Positions 1-15,409 of a stretch of DNA of 64,000 nucleotides are shown one piece after another. Origin of the DNA: Antedon mediterranea (lineage: Eukaryota > Echinodermata > Crinoidea > Comatulida > Antedonidae); contig NC_092680.1 in assembly GCF_964355755.1 (NCBI RefSeq), forward strand, positions 2,273,001 through 2,337,000. Reading direction: 5' to 3'. Numbering within the stretch: position 1 is the first letter of the stretch; every line of letters starts with the position of its first letter. The notes under the pieces are model-generated. The model did no database searches, had not been told where the DNA came from, and saw only the letters and a program-made list of their open reading frames with translations. The translations under genes and the position numbers were made by a program.

Positions 1-470
1 TCAGTTTTGTATTGATTTGTATATTAAATGAGCAAGTAACATGGATAAAGACAATTGGTCTTTTGTGTAGGCTTAATTTTAGTTTTTAAAAGATAGTATT
101 GGCGTTCAAATGAAGACTATACCACGTGTCTATTTGTATATCATTTGATCAAATTACAAGAAAATGCATAAGATATAAAAACAGTAGGCATAAACAATTA
201 CTATTAAAGGATAGACTTTTCTTTGTACACACTTTTGCATCCACAATCTTCATTGTCACTTTATAGATGTATACGTAATAACCGACCGTTTAGACTGATA
301 TTACGTTTAAATGTAATAGCAAGTCAGTGAGTTATAATTCTGTATTAGAGAATCTATATTTAACACACGCAGGCAGAATGCCAAGTTGTTCGTAAAACTA
401 TTACACTATGAGCCAATCTACTGACAGTTAACATTGAATGATTCTTGTGAAATAAAAGTATAAAACTTAC
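1..470 (-). other. COUP-TF intron 2 (partial)
   Basis: AT-rich intron sequence downstream, on the minus strand, of the exon 2 donor. No conserved coding or RNA feature was seen. The 3' acceptor and last exon lie outside the window. Confidence 0.85.
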
Positions 471-986
471 CTGAAGTAAACAGAACTATCGCTTTAATAC
501 AGCTATACTCAGCAGAGTCCACGTGCAGCGCTTTTAATTTCTCAACCTGTTCTTGAAAAATTCGGATATGGTCCATAAAAGCCACCACCCTGTCAGCAGA
601 CATAGGGCTTGCGTGTAGGCCAGAAGCAGCCAGCAATGGGGCTACGTGTAGAGGCATCGAACACTGCGACGCGTTTAACACAAACAGCTCGCTCCAAGTC
701 ATTCTCAATAGGGCTACCTGGTCCGTAACCTGCAGGTCGGGAAAGAACGGAATATTTCTCGCCCATTCTACCGCACTGAACAGAAGTCTAGCTGCAAGTT
801 CGCATATGTTGTCTATGCCCATAACACTGTTCGTCTGCATGCACTGGGCATATCTTGATGTGGGATACGGTTCGGCCCGAAGAAGAAGTGAGATATATCC
901 AGAAAGGAAAGAGTGACCATCAAATCGACCGTCTATGTAATGACCAGGACCTGGAGGTGTTGGGGGAATCCTCCCACGCTGAACGG
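471..986 (-). CDS. NR2F: COUP-TF nuclear receptor, coding exon 2 (hinge and most of ligand-binding domain)
   Basis: Second coding exon of the same receptor, residues 200-371. The acceptor is TTAATTGCAG at 990-987; the donor is CAG|GTAAGT, with GT at 470-469. Phase 1 on both sides matches exon 1. The protein opens [15 protein letters not shown] (hinge), then [18 protein letters not shown]. The nuclear-receptor ligand-binding-domain signature follows at about residues 260-300 ([18 protein letters not shown], then [17 protein letters not shown]). The helix region [18 protein letters not shown] precedes the end at LFTS. Vertebrate NR2F genes break at the same place, before DACGLSD, as recalled. 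The remaining roughly 90-95 residues, including helix 12/AF-2 that recruits coactivators, would be encoded left of position 1. Nothing matching them occurs in 1-470. The gene is therefore cut by the window edge, not broken. The open frame that runs past the donor is intron read-through. Confidence 0.97.
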
Positions 987-4018
<3,032 letters not shown>

Positions 4019-4027
4019 TCAGCTAGC

Positions 4028-4100
4028 CCTGTTGCCAGCTACCAGGATGAATACCAACACACGAAACAAGGAAGAAAAAGAAAAAAAAACAACGTTAAGT
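4028..4100 (-). promoter_or_regulatory. Candidate 5'-UTR splice acceptor just upstream of the COUP-TF ATG
   Basis: Read on the minus strand, a long pyrimidine tract (about 4093-4063) is followed by GGTAG at 4043-4039 and CAACAG ending at 4029. This puts possible exon starts at 4038 or 4028, only 13-23 bases before the ATG. It is the layout of a 3' splice site and implies that the leader is at least partly encoded in an upstream noncoding exon. No acceptor is needed for the coding frame, so this is inference from sequence alone. The tract could also be chance in an AT-rich region. Confidence 0.45.
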
Positions 4101-5560
4101 CGGTGGTTACATATTGTATATATCCAATCACAACAGAATCGTCTTCCGCATTAACGCACCAAGCGGCTGATCATTTGTTTTAACATGCAATAAATATATC
4201 CACATACATAGGCCGAGCGATAGTGAACACTTTTAAAATTATTTGTAATTCAGTTTTTGCTTTGCTAGGCTAGATCGCCGTACCGAAACGTGTTAAGAAA
4301 ACACGCTTCCGAACCATGCAGTCGCGTTGATACGAGCGGATTAATTTTCAAAAGTGGGACGTACAAATGGTGTGTCTGGCTATAGAGTTGAACTATGACT
4401 CCAACATTGCGACTGTCGGTTTCTATGACATCTGTTTCCATATACGGTGTTGGATGTCATGTAGGTTAAAGGGGTGATTGGTGCTTAGTATTCGAAGGTG
4501 TTCGGTCACTGTCCCGGTCTGTGGTTACCCTATCAATCAGCTTTGAACAATCAGACTCGCTATTGGTTACTTTTTATTCTCGACTCGTAGCCCGGCAATA
4601 TCACTACGCCAGATATTGTATTTTTTAAGGAAGCCGTGGCATCCAGGGTCAAGCCCGTACGCTACCAATCACCACTGCCTGCGTTTGTTTTGGCGACAGG
4701 TCACGTAAAAAGAGACAAAGGTGCGAAAGGGTAGCATCAGTAAATAAAACAAGATAACAGGTTGGAACGTCTAGCATAATGTAAACACACGACAACATAT
4801 TTAACACTCGTAATGAAAAATGTTCACGAAATGACATTTTCAATTCGATAGACGAAATTATAGAACCTGAAGCCAAATTAGGGAGGTATTTAAAAAGTTC
4901 AGAATACTTAGCCTTCAAGATTCTGTGTTTTTATCTTTAAAATCTGTCACTTAAGTTCACCATATGGTAACATTCAGTGTCAAGTTATAATGTAAAAGAG
5001 TAAATCACGTAGATAAAAAATGTGTCATTTGTGCCGTACCCTCAAACGGTATTGTACGCGCGATAGGTGCGCAATACGGTTTTTTAAAGATAAAACTTTC
5101 AAAATACGTATAGTAGTTAGGCCTATTTTTGTTTTGCTTATTATGCAGTAATACATCGCAATTTCCTACACTCCCACACGCGATAGCGATACGGGTGTTA
5201 TTGACATCGATGAAAATTACCCTCTACTAACAAATTCTTATTAATTTTCTATTCGTTAACCCGTTTCCAACAGTGCCGTAAACCGACATACATTTCGCAA
5301 ATAAGTCAATGAAGCGGCATGACTTTGGACCTGCAGGCCATAGTTAGTTCGACACCGTACGTCTACGCAGGTCTTCTGTACCTAAACTGCTGTGCCAGTA
5401 TTTGGCTTCAACCCCTCTGTTATTACAAGGAAATAAGCGAATTTCCTGCTGAACGCAGTTCGTCGCGTGTGTTGCTTTGGTTGTCATAATAAGCCTGATA
5501 CGTTCTCGTTCATCTTCACAAAATTAGAAATAATTTGTAACCTATGAGTCGACAGTGTGT
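4101..5560 (-). promoter_or_regulatory. Probable COUP-TF proximal upstream region
   Basis: About 1.4 kb immediately upstream of the receptor, visibly richer in G+C and CpG than the surrounding desert (for example CGCGCGATAG near 5057, CACACGCGATAGCGATACGG near 5177 and TTCGTCGCGTG near 5460). No repeat family was seen in it and no clear TATA box was chosen. Retention of CpG in an AT-rich genome fits a developmental promoter, but no start site can be assigned. Confidence 0.4.
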
Positions 5561-6227
5561 CTGGCACTATGATAGATATTGGTCATTTTCTATCAAACAT
5601 CTACAGCAAATATACGCAGTTTAAATTTTATTTCGAGTACTACGTGTTAGTATTAATCAACAACCACCATAAGCTGAACGGTCGAATTCATGCTGTATTC
5701 TCAATTATTATCATTATTATTATTTTTATGACGATGTGAATTCAATTGGCAAAAGCCAGTAAAAAAGGGTATTTGACCCGACCTGGCTTCGAAGAACGAG
5801 GGCAATCGTTTTAACCCACACAATCCGATTCAATCGAGCCCGGTAGTGATAATTAAAAATACGTAATATAAAAGGGTTTTGGTATATCTATAGTAGAAAG
5901 TGCGGTACTGTACACTAAACTCATTGATACTTTAGCAAACATAAAACCTTTCAAAGGCCAGACACTATTGTTATTTCGCAAATATCCATAACGATTCATA
6001 ATGCCAAGGGGTTTGTTGAATACTATATCTACAACGTTCAACGTATACATTTTTATTCCGGGTAATGTCTGTTCGTATTCATGTAGGCTATAAAAACAAT
6101 TGTGCATGTTCAGGCTACACCCCTAGGGCGGACCAAAACCTTGGTATACGAAAAGAACACTTGATATTCATAAACATATATGGCCCAGAAGAATATACCT
6201 TATGAAGCACATGATTTAGGCCTTTAT
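5561..6227. other. Noncoding, no feature recognised
   Basis: AT-rich spacer between the putative promoter region and the interspersed-core array. Short open frames on both strands lack any family resemblance. Nothing else was seen. Confidence 0.6.
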
Positions 6228-8629
6228 GGGGAAGCACATTAAATTAAACCAACTAGGCAACTGTACTATCGCCTTGCCCATAAATAATACTATTCATGAT
6301 ATGTTAAAACATTCTATATTAATAGGAATCACATTAAATTAGATGTGATTATACTAATACTTACACTACTTATTTTTTTGAAGAAAAGCGCGATTTACAA
6401 AAAAAATCACAATAGGCCTAAATTTAGAATTTTTGTTACCCTTAAAAACGAAAGGAATAAAAAAAACATTACACATGTTCGTTAGTAAATTGGAACAGGA
6501 AATCGCACAAGTGTGCCTAAAATCGCACAAGTGTGCCTAAATGTATGCTACGCCTCCGGTTTAACACGAAGGGAATCAAATTAAATTAGAAATTAATATA
6601 CCTAGATCAATATCGATTAAATCGATATAATATATCTGATTTACACAGAAATTGCAACTAAAGTTGAGTATGCAGATTAACAACAAGATCGAAAATTAAA
6701 TTCTAAAATATTTCTATATTGAGAAGTTTTTTTTCTATAAGCTTTATATAGGTTATATTTCTGTTTAGGCCCTATAAATAAAACTTGAAAGAACTATTGG
6801 AAACAAATTAAATAGGTTATGTATGGGTTTGAAAAGCGAATCACATCAAGTCCATTATATCTATAATAAATGTATAAATATAAAGCCAGAATAAAAATAA
6901 TTATAGACATAAAAATAATCTTTAAACAAAAAGATGCAACACTACATGGCCTGTTTTTAAAGTTTTTAAGAAAATCATTTAAATCTTATTCTAAACATAA
7001 CTAGAAGGGTTAATTATACGATAAATTGTCCGAGGTTGCAATCTCCAATATTAAAAAATTGGTATAAAAACGTAAATAAAAAAAAGGGAATCACATTAAA
7101 TTAAATTAAATAATTTCAAATGTACCACCAAAAATTGTAATAGGCTTAGGCCTATGTAAACAAATTATAAACAATATTATTTACCGAACAAAAAGACGCC
7201 TATGGGAAATCACATTAAATTTAATTAAATCATTTTAAATGTACCTACACTAATATCGTAGGCCTAGGCCTAGTAAAACAAACCAAATATATCAAATATT
7301 TTTAGCGAACAATAATGCTTAAATTTCTAGTAAGTAGGGAATCACATTAAATTAAATGTACTCTCATTACAGCTAAAATCACCCGTCAAAAAATATACAG
7401 GCACTGTGTGACTTATCATTAAAAACCAATATGGAAAGAAATGTTCGACACCATCACATTTATTGAACATTATTTCTAATAGGGAATCACATTAAATTAT
7501 ATACCAGTCTAACAAACACGATACGACAGTAAAACAAAAGTATCAATACATTGACATTTAAAAGTTAAAATTCTCTTTAATCGAAATGTGTAAAAAAAAA
7601 ATGTTGATAAAAAATATCTATATTAGGGAATCACATTAAATTAATATCTTGAACACTCAAACCAAGCTAATTCACAGAAAATATATACCAGGTACTAATT
7701 GTACATAGGCTTATGTCATCATTACAGTATTTAAATGTGCACGAATACAACATAACTAGTAGGGATGTAAGGGGAATCACATTAAATTAAATCCATGAAA
7801 CCTAAAGCTAGCTAATTAAATACGTTTTTATTTAAGTTTCCCTGGTTACTTGGATTATAATTACTGTAACACTAAAATATGTATGGATACAATGTACCGA
7901 ACAATTCGAATTTGAGAGGGAATCACATCAAATTAAAGCCTGAATTCCTCATTCATGGCCTATAATTAAATAAATGCAATATAGGCCAATCATCAATGAA
8001 GACATCATTAGGCGGAAAAAATACATAAGCAATATTAATTTAGGATTATAATTTCTTCTTTTTAATTAATGAGAGTGAATCAGAGATTTAACCTTATACA
8101 CAGACGTATAAGCAAAATAATGTAGTGGCATGGGGGGCCTACTCATTTTATGAAACGGCATCGCAGCAGACAACGAAAGGGAACCATGAATTATATTTAA
8201 TAACACGTGTTGGCAGGAGCAAGACAACTGATGGAATATTTTACATCATCATACACAACTCTACGGTAACTCAAATGTTTACAACAAGGAAATCACATTA
8301 AGTTAAACATTATTCATTAACAACAATAACTAATTAATATATTTAGGGCTAATGGAAAAATAAAAGATTGTTTTGCATGATGCGAGTCTTGAAGGGTAGG
8401 CCCTGTTCATGTTTTTTGGATAGGCCAAGTTTCGATTGCTTTACATGGGAATCACATTAGATTAATGCTGGCGGTAACACTCGCTACGAGGTCACCGACC
8501 AACCTAGTACAGTAGTAGTTATGATACTAATTTTGTCGAACTAAATGAATATTATGAATAAATAATTAAATTGTTTTTAATGATATATAGAATATATACA
8601 TTTTTGAACAGGGAATCACATTAGATTAG
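6228..8629 (+). repeat. Array of about 14 regularly interspersed copies of a 20-base core
   Basis: The core GGGAATCACATTAAATTA(AAT) or a close variant starts at 6228, 6324, 6571, 6836 (weak), 7086, 7204, 7337, 7482, 7626, 7772, 7918, 8287, 8447 and 8611. Two very weak copies lie near 8074 and 8179. Every copy is in the same orientation. Consecutive steps from 7204 to 7918 are 133, 145, 144, 146 and 146 bases. Spacers are mostly dissimilar. The two units after 7086 and 7204 are visibly related (AAATGTACC, then an AGGCCTA cluster, then CGAACAA), so the array probably began as a tandem repeat. The copy at 6324 is part of a palindrome, AATCACAT / 8-base gap / ATGTGATT (6327-6350). Function is unknown; this is not CRISPR. 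Confidence 0.85.
6501..6540. repeat. Perfect 20-base tandem duplication
   Basis: AATCGCACAAGTGTGCCTAA occurs twice in a row. Each copy contains the self-complementary GCACaaGTGTGC-like stem. It lies between cores of the interspersed array and is not part of them. Confidence 0.9.
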
Positions 8630-8639
8630 CCATGCGTTA

Positions 8640-10405
8640 CAGAACAGGTTTTCACATCGTTTTAATAATTGTGTTGCTCTGCATTATGTATGCGGACACG
8701 ACAAACTGTTAGGCTTATAGGAACGCTGAGGAGGAGATACCGTTATAAATAATGTACGGATAGTCTGTGGTGATTGTTTTGGTCATCGTAATTAGAAATC
8801 ACGTGATCTTAACGGTGCTATTTCAACATTTGATATACAGTAGTAGTATTACGTACGGTATAAAATGACGTTATTCATCATTTTAAAACAATTTATCGGT
8901 AACATACTATTTTATATTGAACTACTAATTGTGAGTGAGGTATTGTTATGGAAATGCACTGCAATTAAACCATTTTTTAAAACTTGACCTTTTATGAAAT
9001 GTTATTCAACATTTATTTTGTTGTTTGTAAACGTTCAATAACAACGAACAAAAACAATAATTGAAAATGGATCTTTATGGACTATATAATTATAAATTTG
9101 CTGGGTTATATCACATTTGTTTTTGTGTACTATATATAACCTAGACATTGTATGTCTCCATCTTTCTACATTAATTAACCTATATTTTAGATAGTATTTA
9201 GATTTAGATAGATCAGTATAGTTCTCTTGCAAAATAATGACAATTTAATACTTAATTACTATATGTACTGAAAGTCATGCTAGCTTTGATTAATTCTATC
9301 AATATTCCGAAGCGTTTAAAATCACTTGAGGACACTCTAGCTAATTCTTCCACAACTAAAGTCAAGGTAGAAATGCTAATCTTATCGGCTAGACGGTATG
9401 TGTTTATTATGCAATGGTAAGCTGGTCCAAGGGCGTGTCCTCATCAGGTGAAGGATATTGAAAAAAAGTTAACTTTGATGGTTTTAATCGAAAATGAAAT
9501 AAATATATTTGTATTTTTTATGTATAATTTATAAGGAGGAATATTAAGAAAGGAGTAGGCCCAAAAAAGTTAAATTGGGGAAGTTTTTACCGGAATTTCC
9601 CGTTTGAAATTTCCAAAGGTAAGAATAAGGATAAGTGGTACTGTAGTAAATATAGTAAACTCTTTCAATGCGAGTACAATTTAAAAGTGAAATTTAAGAA
9701 AAATCTACCTACAATGGTAATTTATTTTCGTAAAATCATTAATAAAATAAATTAAAATACAAATTAAAAAAAGTATTAACCATATATTTTACAATTTCGC
9801 TTTCCTCTGGTAAACTTGTTTTGGTTATATTTTAGGCCTTTTTATAATCCTATAAAATATGTAAAACATATGCCAACTAGTACAAAGACACATATAGGCC
9901 TACTGTTTATGGTCATCATGATTAAGGCTATACTATACATATTTACATAAATATAGTTACCAGCAGCAGCAAATCAGTATAACAGAGGTTGATTTGTACA
10001 ATGATTTATTAAGTTCATTTTAATTAGGCCCACGCAACAGGTATACATGTTTATTACCAAAATAGCATACTGTTGAACATGTGAAGGTTTACCATTTGCA
10101 TAATCGTATGTTATACCAGGCTATCTGTGTACATAATTATCAAATGAATTATGATTTAAATTAATATTTTATGCAAACAAATCAGTCATCAACCAAATAT
10201 GCATTAATTTAAACACAGCTAAAATAATAACAATAAGACAGATACTAAACAATTATTATAGACTTTGTTGACAAGATCACAAATAAGTTACTATTATTTA
10301 TTATTATTAACATGTGTTGTGTCTACGATGCCGACGTGTATCCGTAGTATTATTGTTACTGTTTATATAATGTATACCGCCGCGATTGACTTCGTTCCGC
10401 CTTAC
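8640..10405. other. AT-rich noncoding spacer
   Basis: No coding exon, RNA gene or repeat array was recognised. It contains scattered AGGCCTA octamers and a short CAG run near 9962. The short minus-strand open frame at 9035-9232 is AT-driven and has no family resemblance. Confidence 0.6.
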
Positions 10406-10755
10406 CTTAAAGCGTTTTACTTGTCAGCACTCCTATAGACTTATCCTACGACGAAAAACTCTCATAGTAAACCTGCAACACATTAAACACTGCTATATAG
10501 ATAATAAGTTGTGAAAACTAAATAGTATATAAGTCCACTACTCTTAATCATCACTCCGTTCTCTCTAACGTAATGGGGAAGACACAGACATTCACCATGG
10601 TTTTAAACGAATGCTTAATTTGGATTTAAACTTATTGTAAAGGATCCCTCTACGGCAGACAGACGAACCCTCGTCATTAAATATATCCCCGAGCGAGAGA
10701 GCTGCTTGCACGAACAGCCTGTCTATAGAAACGGCTACCCTTCTATCATTTCAAA
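10406..10755 (-). other. Candidate noncoding exon/promoter island with strong splice donor
   Basis: On the minus strand TTTAAG|GTAAGGC gives a near-ideal donor (exon end 10406). The sequence to its right (10406-10755) is richer in CpG than its flanks and has no long open frame. A TATA-like ACTTATATACTA occurs near 10530. It could be an alternative leader exon of the COUP-TF gene 6.4 kb downstream, or an unrelated noncoding RNA. Evidence is only the donor and base composition. Confidence 0.25.
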
Positions 10756-10952
10756 ACATCAGACATACAAAATTGATCCATTTACGCATGGCGGTATTAA
10801 TCAATATCCAACGCATTGATTTACCGTTGATGTAAACTGATAGATTATATGATAGCGTGGGACATTTTTTGTTGTTAATGTACCCACATTTTATAAGACG
10901 ATACGCTTTCATATAATATCATTCATCTTACTCTGCTTATTCCACGGAACAT

Positions 10953-11080
10953 ACCAAACTAGTGTGATGTACCCAAGTATGGTAGTGATATGCTCAAATA
11001 TGGTAGTGATATGATGTCCATATATGGGCACATCACATATTTTTGTCACATAAAGTTTGATAGTGTAGACAGAGCTTTAA
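10953..11080 (-). mobile_element. Small inverted-repeat element, family A, copy 1 (end-truncated)
   Basis: The body contains TGGTAGTGATATG units and CCATATATGGGCACATCAC. It ends TTTGATAGTGTAGACAGAGC, the family terminus, but the matching left end is worn away. Noncoding nonautonomous DNA element (MITE-like). It lies in the opposite orientation to copies 3-6. Confidence 0.8.
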
Positions 11081-11740
11081 GTGACCAATAAGAATACTGT
11101 ACTAAAAAATCGATGCGCACGTACACAATATGTAGGCCTATTACGCATGCGTCAATGTCATGTAGTCTCCATTTTGTCTGTTGATGTAAAATGTCTTGAA
11201 TATGTAGCTCTACATACATACTAATTTGTAGTTTCAGTCGAAATTTAATTACCGAATTCGGCTTGTTACATATCTTATAATCAGTATTATTAATATTGTA
11301 ATAATGGATAATGAATTCTATTGTAATTATTGAACTTCAAACGCGCACCGTATAACAACAAGATTTAAATTTTACAATAAACATTCAAAAGCCTTAATTA
11401 TTATTACTATTATCAATTTTTATTTCAAAACATTATGTTTAATATAGGTGTAGGCCTGGCTGTATATAGCTATACTGGATAAGGTGTAATAACACAAGGA
11501 AAACACACTCATATATAAATCCCTTTTATACAACCATTTTGTAGCAAGTCAATATTTTCAAATCTGATTTATTTTTGTTTTCTCATTCGTGATCTAATTT
11601 ACATATTATGTATTTGTACAACGTCTGCCATGTCATAATGCTCAATGTTCTAACAAATATAGAAATACTCGATTTTAACCAAATCTATATACAGTACCGT
11701 AATATTCACGTAATTCACTGTACAAATTGGTATAGAGTAC

Positions 11741-11848
11741 AAACCCCTATATTAGTTGTCCCCTGATTAGGGTGGTCCCCTTAATAAGGCTTATATTAGG
11801 CCTATACTTTCGTAATACGGGGTTTCTCCTGAATAGGAGGTGTTCCAA
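11741..11848. repeat. Family C dispersed-repeat fragment
   Basis: Contains TTGTCCCCTGATTAGGG, TGGTCCCCTTAATAAGG and CTCCTGAATAGGAGGTG. These belong to a family built on short units of the type 'rGGACAcCTcTATtAaGGGgA'. Related fragments occur at about 14.5, 44.3, 50.3, 52.9 and 62.0 kb. Confidence 0.5.
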
Positions 11849-14520
11849 AGGAAAGGTTATTATATATACTTTGTATAAATTTACTTTGGCCTATTCTTCA
11901 TTTACATATTAACACTCTGATATATATTTACACAGTCTCTCACTCTTGCAGTCTGTTATGGCATTATGCTCACTGCAATCCTGCAATGTAGGCCTAACTT
12001 GATTTCAACATTTCTAATCTGATTCGATTCTCGTTTAAATTGGATATTCATGTAGGAGGCGTGAGTGTATGATGCATAATAATAATAAAGTGTTGTCTAT
12101 TGAATACGGTACTTGTGAATGCGTAAATCTATTTATCTAAATTGTGTTGCATTGCACCCTGGAAATAATCAAAATACAAAATAATAAAACAAAATAAAAG
12201 CATTACCTGCATAAAACCAGATTTCTACCTTAAAAACCGAGTAAACATATATCAGTATAGTTTTTATATTTTTTCAAGTTGTTAATTTTGATGACAATTT
12301 AAGCCATTCAAATAGCACTATATTACTGTAGGTTATTATAGATAAAACTATATTTTGAAGTAACATTAATTCTCTAATTTTAATCTTAATAAAAAAATAA
12401 TTTTTAATGTTACCTATCGGTACAACTGGTTATAGATATATCAATCGTTATGGATAAAACTTACTCAACGTAACATAACTTTAAAAGATCAGCCGTTATA
12501 GTCTTTTGTTAACAACAATTATCAAGGCATACATATAATTATATTGGTATTTTCAAGCCTACAGGTATGTGTAAAACATTGCTGTAACCGGTAAATGATA
12601 ACGATGATAATTTATATAAGTCAATGTGTTATCAGCTTTTATCGAAGGTTCATACACTAATGATAAAAACATAATGATATTACAAAGCTATGAGTTCTGT
12701 TTTATGATTGGCATATAACAATGAAATACAGAATATATTGACAAAAGTAACACACAAATAAATAAAAGGTAATTCATTTTTTATTAAGGTGCTTAACACC
12801 GTCAACAAAATTACGCGCGCGTACAAAAACACATAGTAATCAACGTCAAAAGAAAACATCTTCGCGAATTCAATTTGATTTAAAATAACCACCACACTTT
12901 CACAAAAAGTTCATAATAATGGTTTCAAATTTGACCGACTGATCACAAAGTAAAGGTTACAATTCTAATTTATTCATTACTATCGCAGCATAATTAAATT
13001 ATTTTATAAATTAAATTATATGTTCCAATTTGTTGAACATTATTATTAGACTTGTTGAAGAACAGTATCATTTTATTTAACACCAAACACAATTTTATAT
13101 GAATATTTAAAGTAGTATTTTTAAGTAGGCCTAAACTTTGTATTTTAAGGACAATGTAAGTGATATGCTTAGTACGGTACCGTAGTATAGTAGTGAAGGT
13201 GATATACTAGTAGTATTTAAGGACAAATATCTCACTTAAAGGATAAACTAAGTATTTAAGGTTTCAGAAAACATCGTTTTCAGCAACATTGTGTGTTTCC
13301 TAATTTCATTTGGCGGATTGGGAACAAAGGTGATTGAATGCTATTACCCTAATTTATCTAAAACGGTTACATAATTAATAATTAATGGATATCTCGTTCA
13401 AAAATGTGTATATTAACTAATTTACGTGTAACACATTGCTGTCTCATAGACCCATAAAATGTGATCAGATCATATCAAATTCTAATCGCATATAAACACA
13501 GTGTTATCAATGTACAAATATATCAAATATTAAAACTTATTTGTTCGTTTGTCTACTAGCAAAGTTCATTTTCATAATAAATTACCTTTCAAATAGAACA
13601 AATAAAAAAGGATGATTTCACTGGGTATATTCGGAGACAAGAGTTTGCTACGAAGAAGAAATTGGACGATAATGGCTGAGTGAAAAGACTAAAAAAAAAG
13701 AGCTGAAGATCCTAAAGAGTGGTAGAGACGTCAATGAGAGACAAGAGACAAACTACTGCGTACGCGTATTAATTCTGATGTTCAGCTTGAGTACGCGCAT
13801 TGACTACATGATGATATCACATCAGAAATTGATTTTATAGCAGGGGATAAGATTGTTTTATTTACATTGCTAAACATGCCAATTTACTATAGTAAACATT
13901 TGTGAGACGTATAAGCTTTTTCAATATAAACACGTAGAGGTCATTATGTAAACACAAAGGTCATCCATAACATATCTTAGTCGCAAATTCTAAGTTAATC
14001 ATAATTATATGTGTAGAATAGCTAAACAGAGATATTTTGATTGTACAATCACCTGCTTGTTGTGACGGTAAATCGCAAAATGCACGACAAGATTACCGTA
14101 AACCACGCCTCATGCCTTTAATAGAACACTAAAAGGTTGGTTCATAGCTCATTGTAACTTTCATAGGAAAAAAAATCTACGGTATCGATCATTATAATGA
14201 CGTCATTTACTTGATCGACACTAGTCAATGTTTTTAGTGGTAAGATTCTAGTTATTGTAGTATTTATATTGTCTTATTCAACACTTCTAAATATGATATA
14301 AACGTTTTATTATGTTATAATGATTTCTACAGGAAGACATGTTCAGTAGTATTTATCATGTCATAACCTTTGATCTAGGCACATTTTAAGTGTTTTACTA
14401 TAGACCTACACTTCCATATATGTTTATAGAGGTACCTATTTTCGTTGATTTGTATAATACGCTATTCCATCCATATACCTGTATAACATTTTAGATAAAA
14501 ATGAAACAGACGATAGGTGT
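11849..14520. other. AT-rich noncoding spacer
   Basis: No gene was recognised. A CRE-like palindrome AATGACGTCATT lies near 14196. A minus-strand donor-like CAG|GTAATG lies near 12207 without a supporting exon. Confidence 0.6.
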
Positions 14521-14697
14521 AACTATCTTATAAGGCGGGGAAAACAGAGTGTCTTCTTTATAGTGTCCCCTGAATAGAGATTGGGCCAGAATGTTGACAC
14601 ATTTCTGTCCGTCGTCGATTTTGGTTGCTGTCTTAATAGGGGTGTCCCCAAGTAGGGTTTTCTGTATTAGTTTAAAATTAGAAATTCTAATTTTAAA
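14521..14697. repeat. Family C fragment with adjacent 13-base perfect inverted repeat
   Basis: GTGTCCCCTGAATAGAG and AATAGGGGTGTCCCC are family C units. At 14671-14697, TTTAAAATTAGAA, one base, then TTCTAATTTTAAA form a perfect 13-base stem around a single central A. The small open frame across this stretch is not a gene. Confidence 0.6.
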
Positions 14698-15066
14698 TAG
14701 AAAGACTTTGATACGGACATGTTGGTCTGATACAGAGATTTTCAACAGATAAATTCTAAGTTTTATCTGTATCAGTCTTAAGTTTATTTGCTAATTAAAG
14801 GTGACTCGATGTACCATACTCACGCCATATGTTGACTCGCTGTTTAAACTCGTGTGTAAACTTATTTCTGACTGACATATCGTAATGTCAATCAGACAAA
14901 TGTGTGTAAATACATAGGTGGTAATTTATTTTTGACACAGACAACAATCGTAACACAGTGAACAAGACAAACTGGCTGAAGTACTGCGTTTACCATCGTT
15001 ATCAAATGGCTACTTTTAAGGCAGCAGGCTATCATTCATGCACATGCAAATATACCATTTTAAGGT

Positions 15067-15110
15067 AGTTAATCTAAGGAAGAGTGAAATTATACTCTTC
15101 CTTGGTTAAT
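15067..15110. repeat. Short inverted repeat (10-base perfect core)
   Basis: AAGGAAGAGT and ACTCTTCCTT face each other across about 8 bases, with weaker pairing outside (GTTAATCT/GGTTAAT). It could form a small hairpin. Too little is seen to call an RNA gene. Confidence 0.5.
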
Positions 15111-15249
15111 CTTAAACGAAAAGAGTGAAGATTTAGCAGCAACATAAAGGGAAACATCCCTCCTTCTTTTCCAAGAGAAAACTAAACAAACCAAAAATAA
15201 GTTTTATCTGTGGAGAGTTTGTTCTTTAGCATGCTTGTGCTGGTTTTGG

Positions 15250-15409
15250 TAAAGCGCTGTCTTCACTATAAACCTAGTGTGATGAGCCAAAATATGATTG
15301 TGATATACCCAAATAATATGGTAGTGATATGACATCAAATTCATCATGTCCACTATGGGCACATCACATTTTTTTGTCACATAAAGTTTGATAGTGTAGA
15401 CAGCTTAAG
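15250..15409 (-). mobile_element. Small inverted-repeat element, family A, copy 2
   Basis: Both ends are recognisable (TAAAGCGCTGTCTTCACTAT on the left, TTTGATAGTGTAGACAGCTT on the right). The internal ATGGTAGTGATATGACATC and GGGCACATCAC blocks are shared with the other copies. Left-end substitutions show it is old. Confidence 0.8.

Noticed and set aside
6228-8629. CRISPR-like appearance (short repeats, unique spacers)
   Set aside because: The genome is eukaryotic, spacers are 90-350 bases and irregular, cores are imperfect, and two spacers are homologous to each other.
15067-15110. MicroRNA precursor
   Set aside because: The perfect stem is only about 10 bases and outer pairing is weak; no precursor-length hairpin.
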